In this document: positions 1 to 8,766 of the stretch, piece by piece
Layout of the letters: each line of letters starts with the position of its first letter
How positions within the stretch are numbered: position 1 is the first letter of the stretch
Assembly: GCF_026420865.1 (NCBI RefSeq)
Contig: NZ_JAPCWC010000025.1
Location: 1 to 53,240, forward strand
Length of the DNA: 53,240 nt
Direction: 5' to 3'
Source of the DNA: Novosphingobium clariflavum
GTDB taxonomy: Bacteria > Pseudomonadota > Alphaproteobacteria > Sphingomonadales > Sphingomonadaceae
Translations under genes and position numbers: made by a program
The notes under the pieces: generated by a model
What the model was told of the DNA's origin: nothing
Seen by the model: the letters and a program-made list of their open reading frames with translations, nothing else
Databases searched by the model: none

Positions 1-65
1 GCTTAGGGGATGACAGATTTAGGTCAGAAGGGGTTGGAAGAAGAAGAAAAAAGAAGTCCTGGGGC

Positions 66-396
66 CCTTCGACAAGCTCAGAGAATCCCCCAGACCCGCA
101 GAATGTCTTCGTCACGCCCTGCCCAGCCGTACCGCGCTCCTTGCGGCGCAGCCAATTAGAGTGTTTTCTAATCAGGTGGAAACAACTGATGACTCGGAAA
201 ACGCGTAAAACCAAAATCTTAGGCCGCGTGGACAAATTCAGCGGGGAGCGGAGCGACCGAGTGGGGAGGGAAGCGGAAGCGGAAGCGGAAGCGGAAGCGG
301 ACGCTGCCCCAACCACCCCGCTCATGCTGAGCTTGTCGAAGCATGGGAGACGCGGTGCCCTGCCTCGCGGGCCTTCGACAAGCTCAGGCTGAGCGG
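66..396. repeat. Three REP-like copies of CCTTCGACAAGCTCAG
   Basis: The 15-16 base unit CTTCGACAAGCTCAG occurs at 66-81 and 372-387 on the plus strand. Its reverse complement CTGAGCTTGTCGAAG is at 327-341. The last copy is extended by GCTGAGCGG, which is typical of the short interspersed palindromes scattered through Sphingomonad and Xanthomonad intergenic regions. No convincing gene is present from 1 to 419, so this stretch is best read as repeat-rich intergenic DNA. Confidence 0.75.
269..300. repeat. Tandem GGAAGC hexamer array
   Basis: Five consecutive perfect GGAAGC units followed by GG. The period is six bases, so it does not shift a reading frame, but no supported gene covers it. It is probably a simple slippage repeat in the intergenic region between the REP-like copies. 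Confidence 0.8.
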
Positions 397-419
397 GTGG
401 AGATGTCTGCTTAGGGTGG

Positions 420-626
420 TTAGCTGCCGCTGTGCTTTACCGGCCAGAACTTGCCTAAAAGCAACAAGGCGACAATCATGCCCCCGGTCCCAGCGATAGT
501 TTGAACCGTAAGATCGTCCAAACGCTCCCAGCCAAGCTCCTGCGCATAATGGTGAACTACCATCCGCAGTATGAACATGACGGCGATAGCTACAATCAAT
601 CGCCAATGGCGGCTAAGTATGGTCAT
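420..626 (-). CDS. Small predicted membrane protein, 68 aa
   Basis: ATG at 624-626, stop at 420-422. The protein begins MTILSRHWRLIVAIAVMF and has two hydrophobic stretches, about residues 8-24 and 45-60, separated by a charged loop, so it would span the inner membrane twice. I do not recognise a named family. The ribosome-binding site is weak (GAGAGA about 20 bases upstream). The same frame continues upstream without a stop, but that extension is antisense-like sequence over intergenic repeats and the nrdA 3' end and is not believable. It is the only open frame here with a membrane-protein composition. Moderate to low confidence. Confidence 0.45.
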   Translation of the reverse strand: MTILSRHWRLIVAIAVMFILRMVVHHYAQELGWERLDDLTVQTIAGTGGMIVALLLLGKFWPVKHSGS

Positions 627-699
627 GCTAAAAATAATGCATGCTTCTCTCAATGTCCGCAACGGCGCGTAAACGGCCGCTCGAATTTGTCCACGCCGC

Positions 700-743
700 C
701 TAGAGCAGTTGATCCGATGCAATCGGATCGGCAACTGCTCTAG
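700..743. repeat. Near-perfect 44-bp palindrome, Sphingomonad-type intergenic repeat
   Basis: The ends are CTAGAGCAGTTG at the left and CAACTGCTCTAG at the right. The centre carries GATCCGATGCAATCGGATC, itself an inverted repeat. It shares the core GATC-pyrimidine-GATTG-n-ATC with the repeat at 12,466-12,567, so both belong to one interspersed family. It lies between the small membrane-protein gene and the nrdA terminator and could fold as a hairpin in either transcript. Confidence 0.8.
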
Positions 744-872
744 TCTCCCGACGCAGCAATGGGTGCCGAACGGATAGCGCCAGGCACCACGGAGACGGTA
801 ATGGGGGTGCAGGGGGACGAAGTTTATCCCGAGCTTCGCCAAGGGGCTCCCCTGCTTGCTCCCTTGTTCTTC

Positions 873-913
873 CAAAAGAAAACGGCTCCCCGGCACAAGC
901 CGGAGAGCCGTTT
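873..913 (-). terminator. Intrinsic terminator of nrdA
   Basis: On the minus strand a 13-bp stem (AACGGCTCTCCGG paired with CCGGGGAGCCGTT, one G-T wobble) with a six-base loop is followed by TTTTCTTTT. It lies 25 bases after the nrdA stop codon, the expected place for a Rho-independent terminator of that gene. Confidence 0.9.
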
Positions 914-937
914 CTCGGTGATCCTTTCGGCCCCGCC

Positions 938-3049
938 TTACTGGCAGGCAAGGCACTCGTCGTAGTCGGTCGTCTCGCCGATCTCGAACTTGGGCGCTTC
1001 GGGCGTATTGTCCGCCTCGACGCCGCCCGAGCCTGCGAAGCCCGCGCGCTGCACCGACTTCGAGCGCAGGTAGTAGAGCGACTTGATGCCCTTCTCCCAG
1101 GCCTGGAAGTGCAGCATCATGAGGTCCCACTTGTCCACGTCCGCCGGGATGAACAGGTTCAGCGACTGGGCCTGATCGATATAGGGCGTGCGGTCCGCCG
1201 CGAATTCGAGCAGCCAGCGCTGGTCGATTTCGAAGCTGGTCTTGAAGATCGCCTTTTCCTCGGGGCTGAGGAAGTCGAGCTGCTGGACCGAGCCGCCGTG
1301 TTCGAGGATCGAGTTCCACACGTTGGTGGAATCCTTCGACTTCGAGGCCAGCAGCTTTTCGAGGTAGGGGTTCTTCACCACGAAGCTGCCCGAGAGCGTC
1401 TTGTGGGTGTAGATGTTGGCAGGGATCGGCTCGATGCAGGCCGAAGTGCCGCCGCAGATGATCGAGATCGACGCGGTCGGCGCGATCGCCATCTTGCAGC
1501 TGAAGCGCTGCATCACGCCCATGTCGGCCGCGTCCGGGCAGGCGCCGCGTTCTTGCGCCAGCAGCAGCGAGGCTTCGTCCGCCTTGGCGGCGATGTGCTG
1601 GAACATCTGCATGTTCAGCGCCTTGGCCATCGCGCTCTCGAAGGCGATGCCGCGCTTCTGGAGGTACGAGTGGAAGCCCATGACGCCCATGCCGACCGAG
1701 CGTTCGCGCTCGGCGGAGTAGCGGGCGCGGGCCATCTCGTCGGGAGCGCGGTCGATGTAGTCCTGCAGGACGTTGTCGAGGAAGCGCAGCACGTCTTCGA
1801 TGAAGCGCTTTTCGCCCTTCCACTCTTCCCAGGTCTCGATGTTGAGCGAGGAGAGGCAGCAGACGGCGGTGCGGTCGTTACCAAGGTGGTCGCGGCCGGT
1901 CGGCAGGGTGATTTCCGAGCACAGGTTCGAGGTCGAGACCTTGAGACCGAGATCGCGGTGATGCTTGGGCATCGTGCGGTTCACGGTGTCGGAGAACACG
2001 AAGTAGGGTTCACCCGTGCGCAGGCGGGTTTCGACCAGCTTCTGGAACAGCGAGCGGGCGTGCACGGTGCCGCGCACCGAACCGTCCTTGGGGCTGCGCA
2101 GATCGAAGTCGGTGCCGTCGCGAACGGCTTCCATGAACTCGTCGGTCAGCAGCACGCCGTGGTGCAGGTTGAGCGCCTTGCGGTTGAAGTCGCCCGTGGT
2201 GTTGCGGATCTCGAGGAATTCCTCGATCTCGGGGTGCGAGACGTCGAGGTAGCAGGCCGCCGAACCACGGCGCAGCGAGCCCTGCGAGATCGCCAGGGTG
2301 AGCGAATCCATCACGCGCACGAAGGGAATGATGCCGCTGGTCTTGCCGTTGAGGCCGACCGGCTCACCGATGCCGCGCACGTTGCCCCAGTACGTGCCGA
2401 TGCCGCCGCCGCGCGAGGCGAGCCAGACGTTCTCGGTCCAGGTGGCGAGAATGCCGTCGAGGCTGTCGTCCACCGAGTTCAGGTAGCACGAGATGGGCAG
2501 GCCCCGGCCGGTGCCGCCGTTCGAGAGAACGGGGGTGGCGGGCATGAACCACAGCTTGGAGATGTAGTCGTAGATGCGCTGGGCGTGCTCCTGGTCGTCC
2601 GCATAGGCGTCGGCGACGCGGGCGAACAGGTCCTGGTACTTCTCGCCGGGCAGCAGGTAACGATCGTCGAGCGTTTCCTTGCCGAAATCGGTCAGCAGGT
2701 CGTTGCGCGAATCGTCGGTGACGATGGTGAAGCGGCGATCGTGGATCGTCTTGGAATCGCTGACGCGCGGCTTTGCGGCAGCGCCGGCCGAGGCGGCGGC
2801 GGCAACAGCCGCCAGGGCATCAACGACCAGTGCGTCCGAAGCGGTATCGGTCTTGTCCATCGCGATTGCCGGGCCCACGCCCGCCTCCTTTTCCTGCTTC
2901 GCCCCGGTTGCCTTGGCGGGTGCCTTGGGAGCCTTCGCAGGCGCCTTCGAAGGCTCGGGTCGGTTCAATTCGAAGCCAGGCATCTCGACCTGACCATCCA
3001 TAACATCGGAGCTGTTCACTTCAGCGTCGCTTCCGTTCCTGAAATCCAC
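938..3049 (-). CDS. nrdA: Ribonucleoside-diphosphate reductase, class I alpha subunit
   Basis: Reduces ribonucleoside diphosphates to deoxy forms in the cytoplasm together with a NrdB-type radical subunit that is not in this window. Visible family marks are the active-site peptides ISCYLNSVDD, STSNLCSEITLP and CCLSSLNIET, and a C-terminal redox pair ECLACQ. The first 75 or so residues are an Ala/Pro/Lys-rich linker, and no ATP-cone domain is recognisable before the core, unlike E. coli NrdA. Start choice: GTG at 3047-3049 has GGGGG five bases upstream. ATG at 3077-3079 is an in-frame alternative without a clear Shine-Dalgarno, and ATG at 2999-3001 is a shorter option. The length (about 703 aa) is consistent with an ATP-cone-less class I enzyme plus the linker. 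Function is certain, start is not. Confidence 0.95.
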   Translation of the reverse strand: MDFRNGSDAEVNSSDVMDGQVEMPGFELNRPEPSKAPAKAPKAPAKATGAKQEKEAGVGPAIAMDKTDTASDALVVDALAAVAAAASAGAAAKPRVSDSKTIHDRRFTIVTDDSRNDLLTDFGKETLDDRYLLPGEKYQDLFARVADAYADDQEHAQRIYDYISKLWFMPATPVLSNGGTGRGLPISCYLNSVDDSLDGILATWTENVWLASRGGGIGTYWGNVRGIGEPVGLNGKTSGIIPFVRVMDSLTLAISQGSLRRGSAACYLDVSHPEIEEFLEIRNTTGDFNRKALNLHHGVLLTDEFMEAVRDGTDFDLRSPKDGSVRGTVHARSLFQKLVETRLRTGEPYFVFSDTVNRTMPKHHRDLGLKVSTSNLCSEITLPTGRDHLGNDRTAVCCLSSLNIETWEEWKGEKRFIEDVLRFLDNVLQDYIDRAPDEMARARYSAERERSVGMGVMGFHSYLQKRGIAFESAMAKALNMQMFQHIAAKADEASLLLAQERGACPDAADMGVMQRFSCKMAIAPTASISIICGGTSACIEPIPANIYTHKTLSGSFVVKNPYLEKLLASKSKDSTNVWNSILEHGGSVQQLDFLSPEEKAIFKTSFEIDQRWLLEFAADRTPYIDQAQSLNLFIPADVDKWDLMMLHFQAWEKGIKSLYYLRSKSVQRAGFAGSGGVEADNTPEAPKFEIGETTDYDECLACQ

Positions 3050-3780
3050 ATTAGCCCCCGTTGCTGTCTGCGGCGTCATCGAAGCGCCACAAGGCGCCTT
3101 CACAACTTGGCGTCGAGGCCGACCGGACCATCCGCGCGAGTCGCCGGGATCGAGGGATCGACCCGGCGGGCACGGACGGCGCAAGAAGAGAACAAAATTC
3201 CCTGACCGACCCAGGCACCTTGCTCGAGAAGCCTGACATCCCGCCCGGAATCGTTCCCGCCGTGCCCCCACGAGCCGAAAACGACAATGCCTAGGTTTAG
3301 ATGCCCCGCGACCGACGCGCCACAACCCATAGTGCCTTTTCTGCTTTCCAACGCAAGTGGGGGTCATCCCCGCGAACGGCAAGCGCAGGGGAGGGGTTTA
3401 CACGCAGATAGCTGGCGCGACGCGCGGGAACTGCGTCATCGGGCATTTGCGCAAGGGGCAATTTCACCCCCGATCACAAAAATTTTTCCACATAAAACGG
3501 CGACGAAGCGAATCGCGTTTGCGGCGAAACGAGTCCCCCCGAGCGGCAGCTTTTGCCGCCTGTCTAGAGACTTGATCGCAGTTTTCCCCGTGCCTGCCAT
3601 CACCGGCCGCTCGGTTCGTCGCAAAGCCGTGACATTGCGAATCCCAAGCTCCGCGCGCTGCCTTCGCCGAGTCCGGTCCGCGCTTGGCCGAAGCCCCCTT
3701 GCAACTTCCATTCAGGCGGACACTTCTACCCTCACCATCCCGCCCGCTATTGCGGCCAAGCTTCAAGGACATTCGATTTC
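3050..3780. other. Intergenic region upstream of nrdA and glsB-like gene, no gene seen
   Basis: About 730 bases between the divergent nrdA and GlsB/YeaQ genes. Open frames in it lack ribosome-binding sites and recognisable composition. It should hold the nrdA promoter. An A/T-rich patch at 3,478-3,495 (ACAAAAATTTTTCCACA) is the only obvious low-GC segment. I see no convincing NrdR box. Confidence 0.5.
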
Positions 3781-4026
3781 ATGATCAACCTGATCGGCGC
3801 CATCATCAGCGGTCTCGTCATCGGCGTGCTGGCGCGCTGGCTCTATCCCGGCTTCGTCGACATGAGCTGGGTCGCGACGATCCTGCTCGGCATCGGCGGT
3901 TCGTTTGCCGCTGGGCTCATCACCACGCGCGGCGAGGCCGGTTTCCAGCGCGCGGGCTGCCTGGCCTCGGTACTGGGCGCGATGGCGCTGATCTTCATCG
4001 GTCGCGCGCTGCATATCGGCATGTGA
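3781..4026 (+). CDS. GlsB/YeaQ/YmgE family stress-response membrane protein
   Basis: An 81-residue, very hydrophobic protein with three predicted membrane helices (about residues 2-20, 28-47 and 58-76). The spacing of its glycine-rich helices (IIGALISGLVIG-like start, ILLGIGGSFAAG centre) is that of the transglycosylase-associated/YeaQ family, small inner-membrane proteins induced in general stress. AAGGAC lies about ten bases before the ATG. It is a single gene, convergent with nadB. The biochemical role of the family is unknown. Confidence 0.88.
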   Translation: MINLIGAIISGLVIGVLARWLYPGFVDMSWVATILLGIGGSFAAGLITTRGEAGFQRAGCLASVLGAMALIFIGRALHIGM

Positions 4027-4104
4027 CGCCGCCCCGGGCAGGGTACGATCGAGGGTGCGCATGCCCCTCCCCTGCCCTCCCTGCCTCTTACGCCCCGGGT
4101 GGCA

Positions 4105-5703
4105 TCAGGGCACCAGCACGGTGTCCTGCGGCGCCGCTTCGGTCGCCGGATAGTCGAGCGTGAAGTGCAGGCCCCGGCTCTCGTGCCGGTGCAGCGCCGA
4201 ACGCACGATGAGTTCAGCGGTCTGGAGCAGGTTGCGCAGTTCGATCAGGTCGGTCGAGACGCGGAAGTGGCGGTAATATTCCTCCACTTCCCCGTTCAGC
4301 ATCTGGATGCGGTGCATCGCGCGTTCCAGCCGCTTGGTGGTGCGCACGATGCCCACGTAGTTCCACATGAAGCGGCGGATCTCGGTCCAGTTCTGCTTGA
4401 TGACCACTTCCTCGTCGGAATCGGTCACCCGGCTCTCGTCCCACTGGCGCACCGGCGGCGGCGCGTCGAAGGCGTCCCAGTGATCGAGGATATGCGCAGC
4501 GCAAGCCTCGCCGAACACGAAGCACTCGAGCAGCGAGTTCGAGGCCAGGCGATTGGCGCCGTGCAGCCCGCTCTCGGTGCACTCGCCCGCCGCATAGAGA
4601 CCGGGCAGGTCGGTCTTGCCGTCAAGGTCGATGAGGATGCCGCCGCAGGTATAGTGCTGCGCGGGCACCACCGGGATCGGTTCCTTCGTCATGTCGATGC
4701 CCAGCCCCAGCAGCTTCTCGTGGATGTTCGGGAAGTGCTCCTTCACGAAGGCCTCGGGCTGGTGGCTGATGTCGAGATGGACATAGTCGAGACCGTAACG
4801 CTTGATCTGGTCGTCGATGGCCCGCGCGACGACGTCGCGCGGGGCCAGTTCGGCCCGCTCGTCATAGTCGGGCATGAAGCGGTGTCCGGTTACCGGGTGC
4901 CTCAGTTGTCCGCCCTCGCCGCGCACCGCCTCGGTGATGAGGAAATTCTTGACCTCGAGATTGTAGAGGCAGGTCGGGTGGAACTGCATCATCTCCATGT
5001 TGGAGACACGCGCGCCGGCACGCCAGGCCATGGCGATGCCGTCGCCGGTCGCCCCGCGCGGCGCGGTCGAGAACTGGTAGACGCGGCCGGCGCCGCCCGT
5101 CGCCAGGATCGTCGCACGCGCGGTATGGGCCGTGACCCGGCCGGTCTGCTCGTCGAGCGCGTAGACGCCCCAGACCCGGCCCGAGCCCGAATAACGCTCC
5201 TCATGCCGCCCGGTGATGAGGTCGATGCACGACTGGCCCGGCAGCAAGGTGATGTTGGGATTGTCCTCGGCCGCCTTGAGCAGCGCGCTCTGCACCGCCC
5301 AGCCGGTGGCATCGGCGACATGGACGATGCGGCGATGCGAATGGCCGCCCTCGCGGGTGAGGTGCAGTTCGTCGCCCTCGGTGTTGAACGGCACCCCCAG
5401 TTCGACCAGGCGCTCGATCGCCAGCGGTGCGCGCTCGATCACGAACTCCACGGTCTCGAGCCGGTTGAGCCCGGCCCCGGCGATCATCGTGTCGCTGACA
5501 TGCTCCTCGAACGTGTCCCCGGCGTCGAGCACCGCGGCAATGCCGCCCTGGGCCCAGGCGGTGGACCCCCCGGTCAGCCCGCCCTTGGCAAGGACCAGCA
5601 CCTTGAGGTTCTCGGCCAGCGCAAGCGCCGCGGTCAGGCCGGCAGCGCCGGAACCGACCACGATGACGTCAAAAGCGGAAGCGGGGGCAGGATTCGTCGA
5701 CAT
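4105..5703 (-). CDS. nadB: L-aspartate oxidase
   Basis: FAD-dependent oxidation of L-aspartate to iminoaspartate, the first step of de novo NAD synthesis (with NadA). At 532 residues it has the usual length. The N-terminal dinucleotide-binding motif VVGSGAAGL is at residues 15-23. The flavoprotein/succinate-dehydrogenase-like segments follow: GGSTAWAQGG (45-54), MMQFHPTCLY (238-247), then HYTCGGI and AGECTESGLHGANRLASN. The last of these is characteristic of NadB rather than fumarate reductase, and the C-terminal helical domain is present. nadA and nadC are not adjacent. Cytoplasmic. Confidence 0.96.
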   Translation of the reverse strand: MSTNPAPASAFDVIVVGSGAAGLTAALALAENLKVLVLAKGGLTGGSTAWAQGGIAAVLDAGDTFEEHVSDTMIAGAGLNRLETVEFVIERAPLAIERLVELGVPFNTEGDELHLTREGGHSHRRIVHVADATGWAVQSALLKAAEDNPNITLLPGQSCIDLITGRHEERYSGSGRVWGVYALDEQTGRVTAHTARATILATGGAGRVYQFSTAPRGATGDGIAMAWRAGARVSNMEMMQFHPTCLYNLEVKNFLITEAVRGEGGQLRHPVTGHRFMPDYDERAELAPRDVVARAIDDQIKRYGLDYVHLDISHQPEAFVKEHFPNIHEKLLGLGIDMTKEPIPVVPAQHYTCGGILIDLDGKTDLPGLYAAGECTESGLHGANRLASNSLLECFVFGEACAAHILDHWDAFDAPPPVRQWDESRVTDSDEEVVIKQNWTEIRRFMWNYVGIVRTTKRLERAMHRIQMLNGEVEEYYRHFRVSTDLIELRNLLQTAELIVRSALHRHESRGLHFTLDYPATEAAPQDTVLVP

Positions 5704-5909
5704 CCGGGCTCCATGCCGAGACTATCGCCAAGGCGCAATATTTAGCTTTGCACCTTTGCTTGCCTCGCAATCATGTTGCAGCGCAGCGATCCTTGCGATA
5801 AACAACCACCCAATCACAAAGACATAACGCTCCCCATTCCGCCTCACGGTCGCGCCGTACGAAGCACTTCGAAACTGCTTCGGGAATCATTTTAACGGAG
5901 CGTGTCGTG

Positions 5910-6104
5910 ATGTCCTCGTTTTCCAGGCAATCCTTCCGGTCGATATTCTGCGCCTTCAACCGGCATGAACCGCGGCGCGGCGCGGTGCGATGGGACGGCG
6001 TGAACTATGTCGCGGCCTGCAACGGCTGCGGCAAGGACATCCGCCGTCACGGCCCGAAGCAGTGGCGGGAAGACCCGGCGGAAACCGCCCAGCTGGCGGA
6101 CTGA
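5910..6104 (+). CDS. Small conserved protein with a CxxC knuckle
   Basis: 64 residues from ATG at 5910; a GTG three bases earlier is also possible. GGAG lies about ten bases upstream. Composition: a basic N-terminus with IFCAFNRHEPRRG, then VRWDGVNYVAACNGCGKDIRRHGP. The two cysteines in ACNGCGK plus C14/H19-like residues could bind a metal, but this is inference. Similar short proteins occur widely in Sphingomonads as hypothetical proteins (family memory, not checked). It sits alone between divergent nadB and the convergent ABC ATPase gene. Confidence 0.7.
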   Translation: MSSFSRQSFRSIFCAFNRHEPRRGAVRWDGVNYVAACNGCGKDIRRHGPKQWREDPAETAQLAD

Positions 6105-6197
6105 AACCTCGAAAGACCTGCGTTCGGCCGGTGCGACGGCCGAATCGCCCATGGTCTCAGAACGACCTCACCCGGCCATCCCGATCAGGCGGCCCGA

Positions 6198-7148
6198 TCA
6201 GGCAGAGCGGGTATCGCTCGTCAGGCTGACAAAGACATCCTCCAGATCCGCCTCGCGCGTCGTCACGTCGACGATGGCAAACCCCTGCGCCTGCACCGCC
6301 GAGAGAATCTCGCCCGCGTTGGCCCGGTCCTTGTCGTAGGTGATCTGCAGTTCGCGCTCGCCGGACTTTTCGCACTTCACGAAGCCGGGGTGGCTCGGCA
6401 ACTCGGTCATCTCGCGGTCGAGGGTGAGGACCAGGATCTTCTCGCGCGCCATGCCGACGAGTTCGCGGGTCGGCTTGTTGGCGATCAGTTCGCCGTGGTT
6501 GATGATGGCGATGCGGTCGCACAGTTCCTCGGCTTCCTCGAGGTAGTGCGTGGTCAGCACGATCGTCGCGCCTTCGCGGTTGAGTTCGGTGACGAGTTCC
6601 CAGAGCTGGCGGCGCAGTTCGACGTCGACGCCCGCGGTCGGCTCGTCCAGCACCAGCACCGGCGGCTGGTGGACCAGCGCCTTGGCGATCAGCAGGCGGC
6701 GCTTCATGCCGCCGGACAGCGTACGGGCATAGGCGTCGCGCTTGTCGGAGAGGTGGACGGCGCGCAGCAGGTCCTCGCTGCGGCGCAGGGTCTTGGCGAT
6801 GCCGTAGAGGCCGGCCTGGTTCTCCAGCACCTCGAAAGGCGTGAAGAACGGGTCGAAGACGATTTCCTGCGGCACGATGCCGATCGAGCGCTTGGCATTG
6901 CGCTGGTCGCGGTCGATGTCGAAGCCCCAGATGTCGATCGAGCCGGAGGTCTTGCGGACCAGGCCCGCCATGATGTTGATCAGCGTCGACTTGCCCGCGC
7001 CGTTGGGGCCGAGCAGCCCGAAGATGCCGCCTTCCGGCACGTCGAACGACACGCCCTTCAGCGCCAGCTTGCCTTCCCCGCTGCCCGCAGGGGCGTAACG
7101 CTTCTTGAGGTCGCGGATCGAGATGGCGGCGCTTGCAGAGCTGGTCAT
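6198..7148 (-). CDS. ABC transporter ATP-binding protein (ABC-2/CcmA-like)
   Basis: 316 residues from ATG at 7146-7148; a second ATG three codons upstream is possible. Walker A GPNGAGKST at residues 47-55, signature LSGGMKRRLL, Walker B VLVLDEPTAGVD and the switch His in TTHYLEEAEEL are all present, so it should hydrolyse ATP. The C-terminal extension of about 80 residues (REKILVLTLDREM onward) is typical of ATPases that partner ABC-2-type permeases exporting drugs, polysaccharide or lipid. No permease gene lies next to it, so the substrate and partner are unknown. Confidence 0.92.
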   Translation of the reverse strand: MTSSASAAISIRDLKKRYAPAGSGEGKLALKGVSFDVPEGGIFGLLGPNGAGKSTLINIMAGLVRKTSGSIDIWGFDIDRDQRNAKRSIGIVPQEIVFDPFFTPFEVLENQAGLYGIAKTLRRSEDLLRAVHLSDKRDAYARTLSGGMKRRLLIAKALVHQPPVLVLDEPTAGVDVELRRQLWELVTELNREGATIVLTTHYLEEAEELCDRIAIINHGELIANKPTRELVGMAREKILVLTLDREMTELPSHPGFVKCEKSGERELQITYDKDRANAGEILSAVQAQGFAIVDVTTREADLEDVFVSLTSDTRSA

Positions 7149-7331
7149 GCGCCGCATGTGGGACAGGATCGCCTGCCAGTAAAGGGCGCGCAGGCCCGTT
7201 GCGGCAACATTTGCGCGATCGGTGTCCGCCCCGCCCGCGCCATACGATCCATCATGCTTCACAAATCCAGGCGCGGGCATCGCGCCCATCCGGAACAGGG
7301 CCCGGAATAGGGCCCGGAATCAGGAGAGGAA

Positions 7332-7757
7332 TCAGGCCCGCGACCAGACCTCGTCGCCGCGGCTGTCGTAGACCGCCCGGCTCGCCTCGATCGACACGCG
7401 GTTGGTGACGGCCCAGGCGCCCAGCGCCTTGACCGGCTCCGCCAGCGAGCGGCCAAGTCCGCTCAGCGCATACTCGACCCGCACCGGAACGCTGGCGTGG
7501 ACCGTACGCAGCACCAGCCCGTCGCGCTCCAGCGCCCGCAGCGTCCGTGACAGCATCTGCTGCGAAATGCCGTCGATCCCGCGCTTCAACTCGTTGAAAT
7601 GGCGGTTATCCTCCAGCAGAGTCATGACCACCAGCATCGACCATTTGTCGCCGACCCGCGCCAGAATATCGCCGACCATGCGGCAACTGCGGGCGGAATG
7701 GACGACTTCGGCGGCGGGCGCCTGCTCCGGTGCATCAATGCGCTCAAGGGTAGTCAT
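7332..7757 (-). CDS. HxlR-family winged-helix transcriptional regulator
   Basis: 141 residues. The start is the ATG at 7755-7757, with AGGT about nine bases upstream. The HxlR signature runs from RSCRMVGDILARVGDKWSML through LEDNRHFNELKRGIDGISQQMLSRTLRALERDGLV to YALSGLGRSL, that is, a conserved Cys near the N-terminus followed by a winged helix. Family members (YodB, HypR, QorR) sense electrophiles or redox state through that Cys and repress divergent reductase genes. The gene is divergent from azoR with a 129-base shared promoter region, so it most likely represses azoR and itself. Confidence 0.92.
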   Translation of the reverse strand: MTTLERIDAPEQAPAAEVVHSARSCRMVGDILARVGDKWSMLVVMTLLEDNRHFNELKRGIDGISQQMLSRTLRALERDGLVLRTVHASVPVRVEYALSGLGRSLAEPVKALGAWAVTNRVSIEASRAVYDSRGDEVWSRA

Positions 7758-7830
7758 CTTCACGTTACCTGGTCCTGAAAAAATGCGCTCTTGGCGGGCG
7801 TCGCAGTGCAACATAGCTATGGGCAGTCAT

Positions 7831-7857
7831 TTTTCTAGACCGGCACTTTTCCAGACC
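7831..7857. promoter_or_regulatory. Direct repeat in the hxlR-azoR intergenic region, candidate operator
   Basis: TTTTCTAGACC (7831-7841) and TTTTCCAGACC (7847-7857) differ at one position and are spaced 16 bases start to start. They lie 30-56 bases upstream of the azoR ATG and 74-100 upstream of the regulator ATG. This is a plausible binding site for the divergent HxlR protein, inferred from position only. Confidence 0.4.
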
Positions 7858-7886
7858 ACCTGTTCCCAACTGAAGGCACTCCCCCC

Positions 7887-8456
7887 ATGAAGCTTCTCCA
7901 CCTCGATTCCAGCATCCTCGGCGAAAACTCGGTGAGCCGCGCCGTTTCCGCCGCCATCGTCGGCAACCTGACCAAGGCCGATCCTTCGCTCGAAGTCAGC
8001 TATCACGACCTCGCCGCCGAAGCCCTGCCGCACCTCACGCTCGACGTTCTGGGCAATCCGGACGGTACGCCCGAACTGGCCGAATTCCTCGCCGCCGACG
8101 TGATCGTGATCGGCGCGGGCATGTACAACTTCACCATTCCCAGCCAGCTCAAGGCCTGGCTGGACCGCGTGCTGGTGGCCGGCAAGACCTTCCAGTACAC
8201 CGCCGAAGGTCCGAAGGGCCTGGCCGGCGGCAAGAAGGTCTACGTCGCCCTGTCGCGCGGCGGCTACTACGGTGAAGGCCAGCCCGGCGCCGCCGTCGAG
8301 CATGCCGAAAGCTACCTGCGCGCGGTGCTCGGCTTCATCGGCATCACCGATCCGGTCTTCGTGCTGGCCGAAGGCATCGCCATCGGGCCGGAAGTCCGCG
8401 AGAAGGCCCTGGCCGACGCGCTTGCCGAAGCCGGCGCGCTGACGGTTCCCGCCTGA
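7887..8456 (+). CDS. azoR: FMN-dependent NADH-azoreductase
   Basis: 189 residues, a flavodoxin-like fold. The N-terminal KLLHLDSSILGENSVSR holds the FMN phosphate-binding loop. MYNFTIPSQLKAWLDRV and the FQYTAEGPKGLAGGKK segment are hallmarks of AzoR. The enzyme reduces azo dyes and quinones by two-electron transfer from NADH in the cytoplasm, and its physiological role is probably quinone detoxification. The divergent HxlR regulator matches the YodB/AzoR1 arrangement known from Bacillus, suggesting induction by electrophiles. Confidence 0.94.
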   Translation: MKLLHLDSSILGENSVSRAVSAAIVGNLTKADPSLEVSYHDLAAEALPHLTLDVLGNPDGTPELAEFLAADVIVIGAGMYNFTIPSQLKAWLDRVLVAGKTFQYTAEGPKGLAGGKKVYVALSRGGYYGEGQPGAAVEHAESYLRAVLGFIGITDPVFVLAEGIAIGPEVREKALADALAEAGALTVPA

Positions 8457-8553
8457 TATTGCGCGGGACGATACCGGGCGCGCGCATTTCGCCGCGCGCC
8501 CGGATCATTTGCCCGCTGGAAATTCTTCCAGAGCCTTGGTAATCGGCGCAACC

Positions 8554-8766
8554 ATGAGCACGCAGCCCGAAACCGTCTACACCGATTCCCACCGCGTTTC
8601 CTGCGACGGGGCCACCGACATCCGCTCGAACGGCACCTACAAGGCTGCCGCGCTCGGCCACCCGCGGGTGTGGCTGGAGATCGACGAGAAGGGCTATGTC
8701 GACTGCGGTTATTGCGATCGCCACTTCGTCCTCAAGGGCGGCCCGGCCGACCAGCAGGCGGCCTGA
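8554..8766 (+). CDS. zf-CHCC zinc-finger protein
   Basis: 70 residues from ATG at 8554. The pattern VSCDG, GHPRVWLEI and CGYCDRHF supplies the Cys-His-Cys-Cys zinc ligands of the zf-CHCC family. This family includes the mitochondrial complex I accessory subunit NDUFS6 and its alphaproteobacterial relatives. A role near complex I assembly is therefore possible but is inferred from the family only. Single gene, not in an operon with nuo genes here. Confidence 0.88.
   Translation: MSTQPETVYTDSHRVSCDGATDIRSNGTYKAAALGHPRVWLEIDEKGYVDCGYCDRHFVLKGGPADQQAA

Noticed and set aside
269..300. Short tandem array considered as CRISPR
   Set aside because: Contiguous 6-base units without spacers; no cas genes anywhere in the window.
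1109..3205. A nearly 700-codon open frame antisense to nrdA
   Set aside because: High-GC mirror frame: its sequence is low-complexity Arg/Ala/Val and the opposite strand holds a full set of RNR motifs. Equivalent mirrors opposite nadB (4099-5745), the relaxase (45013-46260) and traG (46329-47858) were rejected for the same reason.
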